Assembly (NCBI RefSeq): GCF_006715305.1
Contig: NZ_VFMY01000001.1
Coordinates: 930,001 to 994,000, forward strand
Length of the DNA stretch: 64,000 bases
Source of the DNA: Arthrobacter sp. SLBN-100
Lineage (GTDB): Bacteria; Actinomycetota; Actinomycetes; Actinomycetales; Micrococcaceae
Direction of reading: 5' to 3'
A program made the translations under genes and the position numbers. Position 1 is the first letter of the stretch, and each line of letters opens with the position of its first letter. Of this stretch, positions 24,170 to 32,875 are shown one piece after another. Below the pieces are notes generated by a model. That model worked only from the letters and a program-made list of their open reading frames with translations, was not told the DNA's origin and did not search any database.

Positions 24170-24889
24170 TCACCAGGGACGCTCAGGACCGGGAGCGGCT
24201 CCGGTGTCCTCAAGGTAGTCCGCCCGTTCCCGGCCATTGTTACGCTCGCGCTGGGACTCCCGTCCACTTTCCTCCAACTGTTCCAACTGGTTCAGGCTCG
24301 GGGAATCGGCTTCGGGCTCCGCCGGTACATTCTCCTCCGCCGCGTCTGCCTGTTCCCCGGCGGAACCCGTGGCCGCCGCGAGTTTCCCGTTCAGGCGCCC
24401 TTCAGCCTCGCTCAGCTTCCCGCCGGCTGCAGCAGCGGGGCGCTCGGAAAAGCAACCGCCCGGAGCCGCGCCGGCGGCCTCCAGCGCTTCGGTAAACAGG
24501 GCAGCAGCAGACGCAGGATCCTCCGAACGGAGCTTGGCGTCGCCGAGCCGCTCAATGGCCAGGACCAGGTTAAGCCGGATGATGCACGCATCCTGTAAGC
24601 CAGCGGAGCCGCCCGGGACAAGTTCCAGGGCTTCCTCGAAGCGCAGCCGGGCAGCGGCAAAGTTGCCGGTGAGCGCCTGCGCGTCCCCGACGGCGAAGGG
24701 AGCCTTGTGCGGCTCCACGATGTTCCCGGCCTGCAGCGCGTCTGCCGCGAACTCGACGGCGGCGGCATCCTTCGCGTCGAAGGCCCTGGCGGCGTGCCCC
24801 GCAAGTGGGTCCAGGCTGAGCAGCTTGGCCGCAAGGCACAGCACCAGCAAGGCGGGCAAGGCCGACCACACCAGCAGGCGGCGCCTCAT
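24170..24889 (-). CDS. Membrane-anchored TPR-like protein of the MoxR-VWA operon
   Basis: 239 residues. One N-terminal membrane anchor (LLVWSALPALLVLCLAAKLL, residues 5-24) is followed by helical Ala-rich repeats (about 35-140) that read like degenerate TPRs (GDAQALTGNFAAARLRFEEALEL) and a charged, disordered Glu/Arg-rich tail. The role is inferred from position: last gene of an operon with MoxR, DUF58 and two VWA genes, where a BatB/C-type TPR partner often occurs. It overlaps the preceding VWA gene by four bases. Confidence 0.65.
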   Translation of the reverse strand: MRRRLLVWSALPALLVLCLAAKLLSLDPLAGHAARAFDAKDAAAVEFAADALQAGNIVEPHKAPFAVGDAQALTGNFAAARLRFEEALELVPGGSAGLQDACIIRLNLVLAIERLGDAKLRSEDPASAAALFTEALEAAGAAPGGCFSERPAAAAGGKLSEAEGRLNGKLAAATGSAGEQADAAEENVPAEPEADSPSLNQLEQLEESGRESQRERNNGRERADYLEDTGAAPGPERPW

Positions 24890-25935
24890 CGCACCATCTC
24901 CTTTGCCTGGTTGTCGCGTGCCTCCCGCTGTGACCCGCCGGCGGCGGGCCGCAGTTGACGCAACTGCCGAATGATCGTCAGGATCTCGGCCAGGCCGAGA
25001 ACGAAGGCACCGGCGGCGAGGAGCCAGTAGAACTCGGTTCTGCCCCCGAGGGTACCGTCTTCTGCTGTGCGATCCAGTGCGCCGGGGCGCGCCTGCTGCA
25101 GCATGGCAGGGACGGCGTCCCCCGCAGACCGGTGCACATAGGGCAGGCCGAGTTGGCCCGCAATCTCCCGGAGCCTGCCCTCATCAATGACGGACATTGC
25201 ATCCCTCGCGGAACCCCCGCTGGTGTCCTGGATGTAGGGGGCATCGCCGTCGGACTCCAGCCCGGTGTTCTCCTTCATGCGTCCACCGCCGGCGGTTCCG
25301 TAGCCCAGCACCGCTCCCCCGGCCACCAATCCGTCGTCAAGCTTCAGGGGCGCTGGTTCCTTCCCGCTGGTTTGCTCGCCGTCACCCAGGTAGAAGATCA
25401 GCCGGGGCCGGCCCGGATGACTGTCTTTGGCGGCGGCCAGGCGTTCAGCCAGCACCTCGCGGGCAGCGGTGATGCTGCTGCCCCTGGCATAGGCGGTGAC
25501 TTGCGGCTGGAGGATGGAAGTGATGGTTTCCAGTGCGGAGGTGTCGGTGGTCAGGGGCATCCGGACGTGCGCTTCGGTGTCGAAGGTGATGACGGAAAAA
25601 CGTGCACCGGGCAGTTCCTGGGCGACCGCCATGATGTCCTGGCGGACGCCGTCAAGCCGTGGGGCGCCTTGTCCGTAGTCCTCGGCCACCATGCTGCTGG
25701 TGGTGTCCACCACAAAGAAAACGTTGAGGTCCGCGGTGGCCGCCTGGGCGGAGCCGCCCGGCAGCCCGGGCCGGAGTGCTGCCGCCAAGAGGAGCAGCAC
25801 CAGCACGCTGCGGCGGACCTCCGTCCGGCCGGCCGGCCTTCGCCGGCCGAGAATCATCCGCCGGCCCAGGAACACCAGTGCGGCGGCGATGACGGGCAGG
25901 AGGAGCCACCACGGCAGGATCGGCTGCAGCGTCAT
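24886..25935 (-). CDS. VWA-domain membrane protein (second of two)
   Basis: 349 residues from the ATG at 25935, which overlaps the preceding stop by four bases. Topology: an N-terminal helix (WWLLLPVIAAALVFLG), a basic segment, a second helix, the VWA domain (about 85-275), and a C-terminal helix (FYWLLAAGAFVLGLAEIL). The MIDAS motif is FVVDTTSSM, a DxTxS form rather than DxSxS, with STxxT-like threonine positions later. It probably binds metal and a protein partner on the outer face of the membrane. Partner of the upstream VWA gene and MoxR. Confidence 0.8.
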   Translation of the reverse strand: MTLQPILPWWLLLPVIAAALVFLGRRMILGRRRPAGRTEVRRSVLVLLLLAAALRPGLPGGSAQAATADLNVFFVVDTTSSMVAEDYGQGAPRLDGVRQDIMAVAQELPGARFSVITFDTEAHVRMPLTTDTSALETITSILQPQVTAYARGSSITAAREVLAERLAAAKDSHPGRPRLIFYLGDGEQTSGKEPAPLKLDDGLVAGGAVLGYGTAGGGRMKENTGLESDGDAPYIQDTSGGSARDAMSVIDEGRLREIAGQLGLPYVHRSAGDAVPAMLQQARPGALDRTAEDGTLGGRTEFYWLLAAGAFVLGLAEILTIIRQLRQLRPAAGGSQREARDNQAKEMVR

Positions 25936-26966
25936 GGCCGGAGCCGCCACGACGCCACAGCAAGGACAAGTCCGGATAACAACGCGAAGGCAAGCGGCAG
26001 GTCAGGCCGCTCGGTGACCACAGCGCGCCGCGCGCCCTGGAGGGCGGATGCTTCCGTTTCCTGCACCGCACGCACAATCCCGGGCACCGCCTCCGCGCTG
26101 TCCAGGGCGTAGTAGGCTCCGCCGCCCAGCTCGGCGGCTGCCCTCAGTTGCGCCCCGGGCTGGCCGGCATCGCTGCCGTAATCCAGGTCTCCAGGATTCA
26201 GGGCATAAACACGCACGCCCCGCTCCTTCGCCATTCCGGCAGCCTCCGGGAGCGTCAAAATTGGATCTCCGGACACAAAGTTGTCCGTGGCAAGGACCAC
26301 CGACCGCGAGCGCTGTGGCTGACGGCCTGCCTGGTCCGCCGCGCTTCCTTGGTCGCTGCCTTCCTGATCCCGACCCGGCGGGAAGCTGGTGACGCAGGAG
26401 GCCAGGCCGTCCCCGATCAACGATGAGCCGCGCCCGCTCCAGGTGCCGTCGAGGAAGCCGGACGTGCCGGGTTTCCCGTTGAAGGCGTCGCGTGCCAGCT
26501 TCAACTGTTCCCGGGCGTACCCATAGTCGTCCGTGAGGGGGAAGACCTGGATGGCTGTGCTGTCAAAGATGGTGAGGCCGATCCGTTCACCCTTGAAGTC
26601 TTGGGCCAGCCGGGCGAACACCTCCACCACCTCCGCGTCTGCGCTGCTCATGGATCCGGATGCATCCAGGCAGAGGACAATGTCGCGGTTGTGCTGCTCC
26701 GGCCGGATGGTGCCAAGGTCCACCGGCCGCGCTGCGGCCAGCAGCGTTGACGCCAGCAAGGCGCCGCAGGCGCTTGCTGCTACTGCCAGCCAGCGGCGGT
26801 GCCGACGCAGCGCTGCCTGGTACTCAGGCAGCGAGGTAAGCCTTTCCGCGTGGGCTGCCGGCCGGCGTCGTGCGTTGGCATTCCTGTCCGGACGCAGTGC
26901 CGCCCATGCCGCGAGGCCGGCCCCGACGGCACCCAAGGGAACCAGCCACCAGAACATCAGCTCCAT
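25932..26966 (-). CDS. VWA-domain membrane protein (first of two)
   Basis: 344 residues. An N-terminal helix (FWWLVPLGAVGAGLAAWAAL), a second helix (about 60-78), a complete MIDAS in LCLDASGSMSSAD, the VWA domain to about 300, and a C-terminal helix (LPLAFALLSGLVLAVASW). It resembles BatA-type proteins co-encoded with MoxR ATPases, which assist assembly or maturation of envelope complexes in other bacteria; the client here is unknown. The ATG overlaps the preceding gene by 10 bases. Confidence 0.82.
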   Translation of the reverse strand: MELMFWWLVPLGAVGAGLAAWAALRPDRNANARRRPAAHAERLTSLPEYQAALRRHRRWLAVAASACGALLASTLLAAARPVDLGTIRPEQHNRDIVLCLDASGSMSSADAEVVEVFARLAQDFKGERIGLTIFDSTAIQVFPLTDDYGYAREQLKLARDAFNGKPGTSGFLDGTWSGRGSSLIGDGLASCVTSFPPGRDQEGSDQGSAADQAGRQPQRSRSVVLATDNFVSGDPILTLPEAAGMAKERGVRVYALNPGDLDYGSDAGQPGAQLRAAAELGGGAYYALDSAEAVPGIVRAVQETEASALQGARRAVVTERPDLPLAFALLSGLVLAVASWRLRP

Positions 26967-27424
26967 GAGCGCACCGCCTCGCGTGCCGTGGCGGCAGAGG
27001 CTGCGACGGCGGGCAGCGGTTCGGACCCGAACTCGCCGGGGTACAGCGCGCCAACAGCCTCCGCGGCCCTGGGCAGGGGGTGCCTCGTGAGGTCGGCATG
27101 CGTCATCCTCGGCGCGTCCACCCCGGTGGCGTCGCGGACGAAGCGGCGGAACAGGAGGCTGATCTCCTGATGGGCCGCACGGGCGCTGATGTTCCCGGCG
27201 GCTGCCTCCTGCTCCACGTCATCGATCCGCTGGAGGTAGGCCGACTGGAGTGCGGGCAGGTCGGTGAGCGGTGCCGGGAAGGAAGCGGACCCCGGCCGGG
27301 GGCGCCTGGTGCTGGCAAAGACAAACGTGTACCAGGCAGCCACCAGCAGCAACAGAATCGCGCCTGCCCACGTCCACAGCGGGCTGTATTGCAGCGGTCC
27401 AAGAAATTCGGGGTCAGCCTGCAC
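26957..27424 (-). CDS. Single-pass membrane protein of the MoxR operon (DUF4381-like)
   Basis: 155 residues from a GTG. One membrane helix (WTWAGAILLLLVAAWYTFVF, about 17-36) is followed by a basic cytosolic part with helical composition (ALQSAYLQRIDDVEQEAAAG, LFRRFVRDATGVDAPRMTHADL). Size and position between the DUF58 and VWA genes fit DUF4381-type proteins of MoxR operons, but I cannot confirm the family from sequence alone. It overlaps its neighbours by 11 and 10 bases, indicating tight co-expression. Confidence 0.65.
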   Translation of the reverse strand: MQADPEFLGPLQYSPLWTWAGAILLLLVAAWYTFVFASTRRPRPGSASFPAPLTDLPALQSAYLQRIDDVEQEAAAGNISARAAHQEISLLFRRFVRDATGVDAPRMTHADLTRHPLPRAAEAVGALYPGEFGSEPLPAVAASAATAREAVRSWS

Positions 27425-28286
27425 GCCGGTGCCTTTCCAGGAGTGCGAACAGTTCGGTCACCACGTCCTGGCTGCCGGCAACCGAGCCCTCCGTGATTCC
27501 TGCCTGGCGCAGCATGTCCTGCCGGCCGGCGTCCCTGTCCTTCACGGACCGGGCATACGCTGTGGCTACTCCCGGAGACCCGGCCAGGTGCCCTATCAGT
27601 GGCGTGGAATCGTGCACGCTGTACCAATCCCCTGCCGTGGCCAGTTCCGCATCGCGGACAGTGAGCCAGAGGATCTCGTGCTGCGCCCGAAGCCGGCGGA
27701 GCAACCGGGCCAGCGAAGGGGTGGCCGCTATCTCGTCCGCCACGACGAACAGCAGGAACCTGCCCTTCACGGTGCGGGCCACATGATCAAGCTGGTCCTC
27801 AAGCCGGCTGGCAGCGGAATCCACAGTGGCATTGGCATCCACATGGCGCAGAAGCCGTTCCAGGTGCGCCTCGCCGCCTTTGGCCGGAAGCGATCTGGTC
27901 CCGCGGGCATCACCACACACCAGGCCCACCACGTCGCCGTGGCGGTGGGCCAGGTACCCCACCATCCCCAGCGCCATGATGGCAATATCCTTTTTGGTCT
28001 CGCCGCCCGCTGCTTCGGCCACCATATTGCGCCCGGTGTCCGTGATGAGCAGGACTGTCTGCCGCCGGACGGCCACGTACCTCCTGATCAGCGGCGAGCC
28101 GTGGCGCGCCGTCGCCTTCCAGTCGATGTCGCGGACCTCGTCGCCCGGCACATAGGCGCGGAGGTCATCAAAGTCCAGGCTGCGTCCGCGGAACACGGAA
28201 CCGTATTCGCCGTCGAGCATGCCCTGGACCTTGCGGTGCGCGAAGATGGCCACCTTCGACTTCACCCGGTGGAGGAGGCTGGTCAT
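27414..28286 (-). CDS. DUF58 family protein
   Basis: 290 residues from the ATG at 28286, which follows TGAGG; the frame continues to 28328 but would overlap moxR. The DUF58 hallmark is GRSLDFDDLRAYVPGDEVRDIDWKATARHGSPLIRRY, with a VWA-like fold after it (QTVLLITDTGRNM, DxG instead of DxSxS). Such proteins are the usual partner of MoxR ATPases. No membrane segment is present. It begins 7 bp after the MoxR stop. Confidence 0.88.
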   Translation of the reverse strand: MTSLLHRVKSKVAIFAHRKVQGMLDGEYGSVFRGRSLDFDDLRAYVPGDEVRDIDWKATARHGSPLIRRYVAVRRQTVLLITDTGRNMVAEAAGGETKKDIAIMALGMVGYLAHRHGDVVGLVCGDARGTRSLPAKGGEAHLERLLRHVDANATVDSAASRLEDQLDHVARTVKGRFLLFVVADEIAATPSLARLLRRLRAQHEILWLTVRDAELATAGDWYSVHDSTPLIGHLAGSPGVATAYARSVKDRDAGRQDMLRQAGITEGSVAGSQDVVTELFALLERHRRAG

Positions 28287-28293
28287 CCCGGCC

Positions 28294-29301
28294 TCAGGGT
28301 GTCTGGACTGCGGCGACCACGGCGTCAATCACCGTTTCCACCGGCACCTGTTCAGCCACGGCCTCAAAATTCAGGATGAGGCGGTGCCGCAGGACCCGGT
28401 GGGCGAGCGACTTCACATCCTCCGGGATCACATGGTCCCGGCCCTGCAGCAGGGCCACTGCGCGGGCTGCCTGGCTGAAGGCGATGCTGGCCCGCGGACT
28501 GGCACCGAACTCGATAAAGCCGGCAAGCCGCGGGTCGATGTACTGCTGCGCGTTCCGGGTGACGTAGGCCAGCCCCACGATGTAATTGATCACCGAAGGA
28601 TCAATGTAGATCCGCTTCACCACGTCCTGGACCCGGGCCACCGCGTCCAGGGACGCCGCAGCCGCCGGTTTCTGCCCGTCGGTGAAAACCCCGGTGTCAA
28701 TCCGGCGGATGATCTCGGCCTCCTCTGCCGGCGAGGGATAGTCGAGGACGTCCTTGAGCATAAAGCGGTCCATCTGGGCTTCCGGGAGCTGATAGGTGCC
28801 CTCCTGCTCAATGGGGTTCTGGGTGGCCAGGACCAGGAACGGGGACGGCAGCCGGTACTCCTGGCCGCCAATGGACGTCTGCCGTTCCTGCATCGCCTCC
28901 AGCATGGCGCTCTGGGTCTTGGCGCTGGAGCGGTTGATCTCGTCCAGGAGCACGATGTTGGCGTGGACCGGGCCCAACTGCGTGACGAAGGTTCCCTTGG
29001 CGGCATCGTAGATCTGCGTCCCTACAATGTCGCTGGGCAGCAGGTCCGGGGTGCACTGGATCCGGCGGAACTCGGCGCTGATGGCTTCGGCGACCGTATG
29101 GGCAGCCGTTGTTTTGGCCAGGCCAGGAACGCTCTCCAGCAGGATATGGCCGCCGGTGAGCAGGCCCACCAGCAGCGATTCCCGCAGCCGGGACTGTCCC
29201 ACCATCTTCGCGTCGAAGCTCCTGGAAATGTTGGCCGCAACCTGCTGCGCCCGTGCCAGCTCCGCCGGTTCGATCCTTGCCGAAGAGCTGGTCTGAAGCA
29301 C
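28294..29301 (-). CDS. MoxR-family AAA+ ATPase
   Basis: 335 residues from a GTG at 29301 with a GGGGGAA site five bases upstream (the frame is open to 29403). Walker A is degenerate, ESVPGLAKTTAA; Walker B is IVLLDEINR; sensor 1 is LATQNPIEQEGTYQLPEAQMDRF, a MoxR signature. It probably remodels or activates client complexes together with the DUF58 and VWA proteins of the same operon. The Walker A sequence GLAKTT in place of GxGKTT is common in this subfamily. First gene of a five-gene operon. Confidence 0.9.
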   Translation of the reverse strand: MLQTSSSARIEPAELARAQQVAANISRSFDAKMVGQSRLRESLLVGLLTGGHILLESVPGLAKTTAAHTVAEAISAEFRRIQCTPDLLPSDIVGTQIYDAAKGTFVTQLGPVHANIVLLDEINRSSAKTQSAMLEAMQERQTSIGGQEYRLPSPFLVLATQNPIEQEGTYQLPEAQMDRFMLKDVLDYPSPAEEAEIIRRIDTGVFTDGQKPAAAASLDAVARVQDVVKRIYIDPSVINYIVGLAYVTRNAQQYIDPRLAGFIEFGASPRASIAFSQAARAVALLQGRDHVIPEDVKSLAHRVLRHRLILNFEAVAEQVPVETVIDAVVAAVQTP

Positions 29302-29441
29302 TGCAATTCCCCCTGGTAGCTGTGTTGGGCAGGCGTTCCGGCCGGACCGCACCCCGTTCGCCATCCTATCCAAGCCCGGCCCGCCGGTTCCGGCAATGGG
29401 CACCCCTCCCCACCGCGGCTCCTCAGGTCTATCCTTTTGAC

Positions 29442-29645
29442 ATGAGCGAGCTTCCAGCCAGTTACAAGGAGTTTCTCGCCGACAAAAGCGAGATGTTCAT
29501 CAGCACCGTCAAGCCTGTCCTGCAGCAGTCAGCCGCGGACAAGCTCCACGGAGTCCGGGTTGTTTACAACCCCGGCTCCACCGGCCACCAGGCACACCTG
29601 GACGACAGCATCCCGTACGGTGTTGTCCTCGAGGATATCGACTAG
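29442..29645 (+). CDS. Small conserved-looking hypothetical protein
   Basis: 67 residues: MSELPASYKEFLADKSEMF..., then a beta-rich region VRVVYNPGSTGHQAHLDDSIPYGVVLEDID. No membrane segment. The frame is open upstream to 29253, but the ATG at 29442 sits just after the divergent moxR promoter region and its composition changes to protein-like there. The function is unknown. The gene is divergent from moxR and its stop lies 6 bp from the end of the convergent permease gene. Confidence 0.6.
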   Translation: MSELPASYKEFLADKSEMFISTVKPVLQQSAADKLHGVRVVYNPGSTGHQAHLDDSIPYGVVLEDID

Positions 29646-29651
29646 GAGGCC

Positions 29652-30533
29652 TCAGCCCCTGACCGCGCCCGACAAGGCGAATGAGCTGCCGGCCCCCTTG
29701 GCCACGATGGCATACAGGGCCAGCACCGGCAGGGAGTACAGGATGGAGAACGCGGCCAGCTGGCCGTAGGCAACTGCCCCGTGCTGTCCAAAGAAGCTGA
29801 AGATGGACACCGCCGCCGGCTGCTTCGCCTCGGACAGGAGCAGCACGAACGGGACGAAAAAGTTTCCCCAGGCCTGGATGAACACAAAAATGAACACGAC
29901 ACCGAGCCCCTGGCGCATCAGCGGCAGGACGATGGTGCGCAGCGCCGCCATCCTGGACGCGCCGTCCACCCACGCCGCTTCCTCCAGGGACACCGGCACG
30001 GCGTCCATAAAGTTCCTCGTCATCCAGATCGCCATGGGCAGGGCGGTGGCGGCCATAAACAGGACGGTGGCCGGCATCGAATCCAGCAGTTCCAGCTGGA
30101 CGAAGAGTCCGTAGACCGGCACCATGATGGCCGTGATGGGAAGGCACGTGCCGAGGAGCACAGCGTACATAAACGGTGTGTTGAACCGGGACCGGTAGCG
30201 GGACAGCGGGTACGCGGCGAACACGGCCGCCACAAGCGTGACAGCAGCCGTCCCGGCCGAGAGGAGCAGGCTGTTCCACAGCGGCTGCAGCAGCAGCGCG
30301 GGTGTCATCACGGCGGCGAAATTGTCGAGGGTGACGGCGCCTGGAACCCTTGTTTCGTGGCCTGCCTCGGCGTCGAAGGAGGCCAGGACGAGCCAGAGCA
30401 GCGGCAGCACAAAACAGGCGCACAGGACCAGCAGCGCCACGTCGGCAGGACCGCTGCGGCGGTGCCCCGGCCTGCCCGGACCGGCGGCCCCCTCGGAGGG
30501 CGCCGCCCTGGACGCCCTTGCCGGTGCCGTCAA
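29652..30533 (-). CDS. Carbohydrate ABC transporter permease (MalG-type)
   Basis: 293 residues from a TTG that overlaps the upstream permease stop (TTGA), with GAGGGGAAG upstream. Six membrane helices. The EAA loop that docks on the ATPase is EEAAWVDGASRMAALRTIVLPLMRQGLG. The family is MalG/CUT1. Last gene of the operon. No ATP-binding gene is present nearby, so a shared MsiK-type ATPase elsewhere in the genome probably powers uptake, as is usual in actinobacteria. Confidence 0.88.
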   Translation of the reverse strand: MTAPARASRAAPSEGAAGPGRPGHRRSGPADVALLVLCACFVLPLLWLVLASFDAEAGHETRVPGAVTLDNFAAVMTPALLLQPLWNSLLLSAGTAAVTLVAAVFAAYPLSRYRSRFNTPFMYAVLLGTCLPITAIMVPVYGLFVQLELLDSMPATVLFMAATALPMAIWMTRNFMDAVPVSLEEAAWVDGASRMAALRTIVLPLMRQGLGVVFIFVFIQAWGNFFVPFVLLLSEAKQPAAVSIFSFFGQHGAVAYGQLAAFSILYSLPVLALYAIVAKGAGSSFALSGAVRG

Positions 30534-31411
30534 CGCTTCCCCTCCCTCAGCAGCCGGATGTAGCCAACACCGAACACCGCTCCGATCAGGAGCAGCACCG
30601 AAGCCACCGCGGTCCCGTACCCGATGTCACCGAACTTGAAGGCCTCCTGGTAGGCCAGGACCGGGAGGGTGGTGCTGGCGTTGGCCGGTCCGCCTGCCGT
30701 CATCACCCAGACCAGGGTGAAAACGGCGAGCGTCTGCAGCGTAATGAGCATCAGGTTGGTGGCGATGCTCCCGCGGATCATGGGCAGCGTGATGAAGGCC
30801 AGCCGCTGCCAGCCGCCCGCACCGTCCATCTGGGCCGCTTCGGCCACTTCAACCGGGATATCGTTCAGGGCCGCGCGGTACACCAGCATGGAAAAGGCCG
30901 TGCCCCGCCAGACGTTTGCCAGTACCACCGCCGCCATCGGCCAGGAATAAAGCCAGTCCGGCTGGGTCATCCCCAGGCCGCCCAGCAACTGGTTCAGCGT
31001 CCCGTCCCTGCTGAAGTAGGCGTACGCGGCAAAGGCCGCCACTATCTCGGGAAGCACCCAGGCCGCCACCACTGCGGTGCCCACCAGCGAAGACACAGCC
31101 CGGCGCGCGCGCCGCATCAACACGGCGAGGGCCAGCCCCAGCAGGTTCTGGCCCAGGACAGCAGAGCCCGCCACGAACAACACGGTCAGCCCCAACGAGA
31201 GGGGAAATACCGGGTCCAGCAGCAGCCGCTGGTAGTTTTCCAGCCCCACCCACTCCGGGTTGCGGGCGTTCCTGCCCGTTAGCCCGGTATTGGTGAAGGA
31301 CGCCTGAAAAGCCCAGAACACGGGACCTGCAAGGAAAACAAGCAGCAGCAGGAGGGCAGGCAGGACGGGCAGGTAGCGCAGCAGCCCACGTTCCCCCATT
31401 CGGGCCGGCAC
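30530..31411 (-). CDS. Carbohydrate ABC transporter permease (MalF-type)
   Basis: 293 residues from a GTG 4 bp after the binding-protein stop. Six membrane helices with the opening LPVLPALLLLLVFLAGPVFWAFQASF and the EAA loop VEVAEAAQMDGAGGWQRLAFITLPMIRGSI. It forms a heterodimer with the downstream permease to import a sugar delivered by the lipoprotein encoded upstream. The substrate is not known from sequence. Confidence 0.88.
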   Translation of the reverse strand: MPARMGERGLLRYLPVLPALLLLLVFLAGPVFWAFQASFTNTGLTGRNARNPEWVGLENYQRLLLDPVFPLSLGLTVLFVAGSAVLGQNLLGLALAVLMRRARRAVSSLVGTAVVAAWVLPEIVAAFAAYAYFSRDGTLNQLLGGLGMTQPDWLYSWPMAAVVLANVWRGTAFSMLVYRAALNDIPVEVAEAAQMDGAGGWQRLAFITLPMIRGSIATNLMLITLQTLAVFTLVWVMTAGGPANASTTLPVLAYQEAFKFGDIGYGTAVASVLLLIGAVFGVGYIRLLREGKR

Positions 31412-31414
31412 CGC

Positions 31415-32767
31415 TTACTTCCGGACGGTCTTGTCGCCGCCCACGATCTCCACCACGGCTGCGTCATAATCCGCTGCCGCCTGTTCCGGCGACTTGGCGC
31501 CGGTGATCACCGCCTCCGTTGCCTCCTGGACGGCCGCTGAGATGCGCGGGTAGTCGGATGTGGCCGGGCGGTAGCGGGTGACCGAGACGAGTCCCGAGAC
31601 GTCCTTCACGAACGGGTTGGCTGCCTGGTAGCCGGAGTCCTCCGCGACGTCGCTTCTGACCGCGATCTGGGAACTTTCGAGCGTGAACTTCAGGGAATTG
31701 TCCCGGTTCAGTGCCGAGTTGAGGAATTTGAAGGCGAGGTCCGGCTCCTTTGTCCCGGCTCCGATGGCAAGCGTCCAGCCTCCGGACATGCTCACGGCAC
31801 CGGGGCTGCCGCCGTCCTGCGTGGGGAACGCGGCAACGGCCATGTCCTGCGCGTAGCCGGGCCATTCGTAGCTGCCGCCCTCCTGCCAGAACGACGGCGC
31901 GTAGGAACCCTCCACGGTGGCACCCAGTTTTCCGGTGGGGAACCACTCGCCGAAAACCTTTTTCCAGACGTTCGCATCCAGCGCCTCGGCAGGCGTCACT
32001 GCCAGTCCCTCGTCATAGAGGGTTTCGAGGAAGCCCAGCGAATCCTTGAAACCTGCAGAACCCACCACCCACTTTTTTGACTCCTCGTCGTAGAGGGTGG
32101 ATCCGGTGCCGTAGAGGAGCTCATAGAAACCCTGCATCACGGTTCCTTCGCCGGTGCCCTTTCCGGCGTACATGTTGAAGGGGATCACCGATGGATTGTC
32201 CGCCTTGATCTTCCGGGCCGTATCCAGGATGTCCTGCCAGTTCCGCGGCTCCCAGGGGAGACTGATCCCGGCGGCTTCGAAGACCTTTTTGTTGTACCAG
32301 ATGGCCCGGGTGTCGGTGCCCAGCGGCACTGCGTACGTTCCGCCGTCGTCCGCGCGCCCTGCTGCCTTGGCACCGTCGTCGAACTTTTCCCAGTCCGCCC
32401 AGCCCTCCAGGTGGCTGTCCAGCTTCAGCAGGTAGCCGGCGTCGACGTCGGAGCGGACTTTGAAGGTGTCCTCGTAGAAGATGTCCGGCGCTGTGGACGG
32501 CGATCTCAGGGCAAGGGCCAGCTTGGTGCCGTAGTCGTCGTCGTTGCCCTGGATGGGCTGCAGCTCAACGGTGACTCCCTGGTTGGCCGCCTCAAACTCC
32601 TGCTTGGCAGCCTGGAACATCGTCTCCAGCGCGGTGAAGGAATCGGTCTTCTGATAGACCACTTTCAGGGTCTTGGAGCTGTCCTCGGGAGACGCCGGGG
32701 TGCACGCCGTGAGGATGAACAGTGCGGAAGCGATCAGGGACATACTCTTCAGGGCCGGGCGACGCAT
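31415..32767 (-). CDS. Carbohydrate ABC transporter substrate-binding lipoprotein
   Basis: 450 residues. The signal peptide MRRPALKSMSLIASALFILTAC has a lipobox LTAC with the lipidated Cys at about residue 22. The CUT1 binding-protein fold is shown by QPIQGNDDDYGTKLALAL, APDIFYEDTFKVRSDVDAGYLLKLDS, GTDTRAIWYNKKVFEAAGI and the hinge segment MSGGWTLAIGAGTKEPDLA. A GGAG site precedes the ATG, with the palindrome TTCGATCGAA immediately before it. First structural gene of the sugar operon. Confidence 0.9.
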   Translation of the reverse strand: MRRPALKSMSLIASALFILTACTPASPEDSSKTLKVVYQKTDSFTALETMFQAAKQEFEAANQGVTVELQPIQGNDDDYGTKLALALRSPSTAPDIFYEDTFKVRSDVDAGYLLKLDSHLEGWADWEKFDDGAKAAGRADDGGTYAVPLGTDTRAIWYNKKVFEAAGISLPWEPRNWQDILDTARKIKADNPSVIPFNMYAGKGTGEGTVMQGFYELLYGTGSTLYDEESKKWVVGSAGFKDSLGFLETLYDEGLAVTPAEALDANVWKKVFGEWFPTGKLGATVEGSYAPSFWQEGGSYEWPGYAQDMAVAAFPTQDGGSPGAVSMSGGWTLAIGAGTKEPDLAFKFLNSALNRDNSLKFTLESSQIAVRSDVAEDSGYQAANPFVKDVSGLVSVTRYRPATSDYPRISAAVQEATEAVITGAKSPEQAAADYDAAVVEIVGGDKTVRK

Positions 32768-32776
32768 GGTGCTCCA

Positions 32777-32786
32777 TTCGATCGAA
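32777..32786. promoter_or_regulatory. Palindrome TTCGATCGAA before the sugar-binding protein gene
   Basis: A perfect 10-bp palindrome 10 bp upstream of the ATG at 32767, next to the ribosome site. It could be part of an operator for the ROK or another regulator. It differs from the palindrome in front of the ROK gene, so a common regulator is not shown. Confidence 0.3.
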
Positions 32787-32875
32787 GGCTGCGGACCCCG
32801 TTGTCAGCGGGCCCCAGCCGCGGCAATACGCAAATGCTAGATGGATGTCCCGCCCCCGACAAGGGGAGGACTCCC

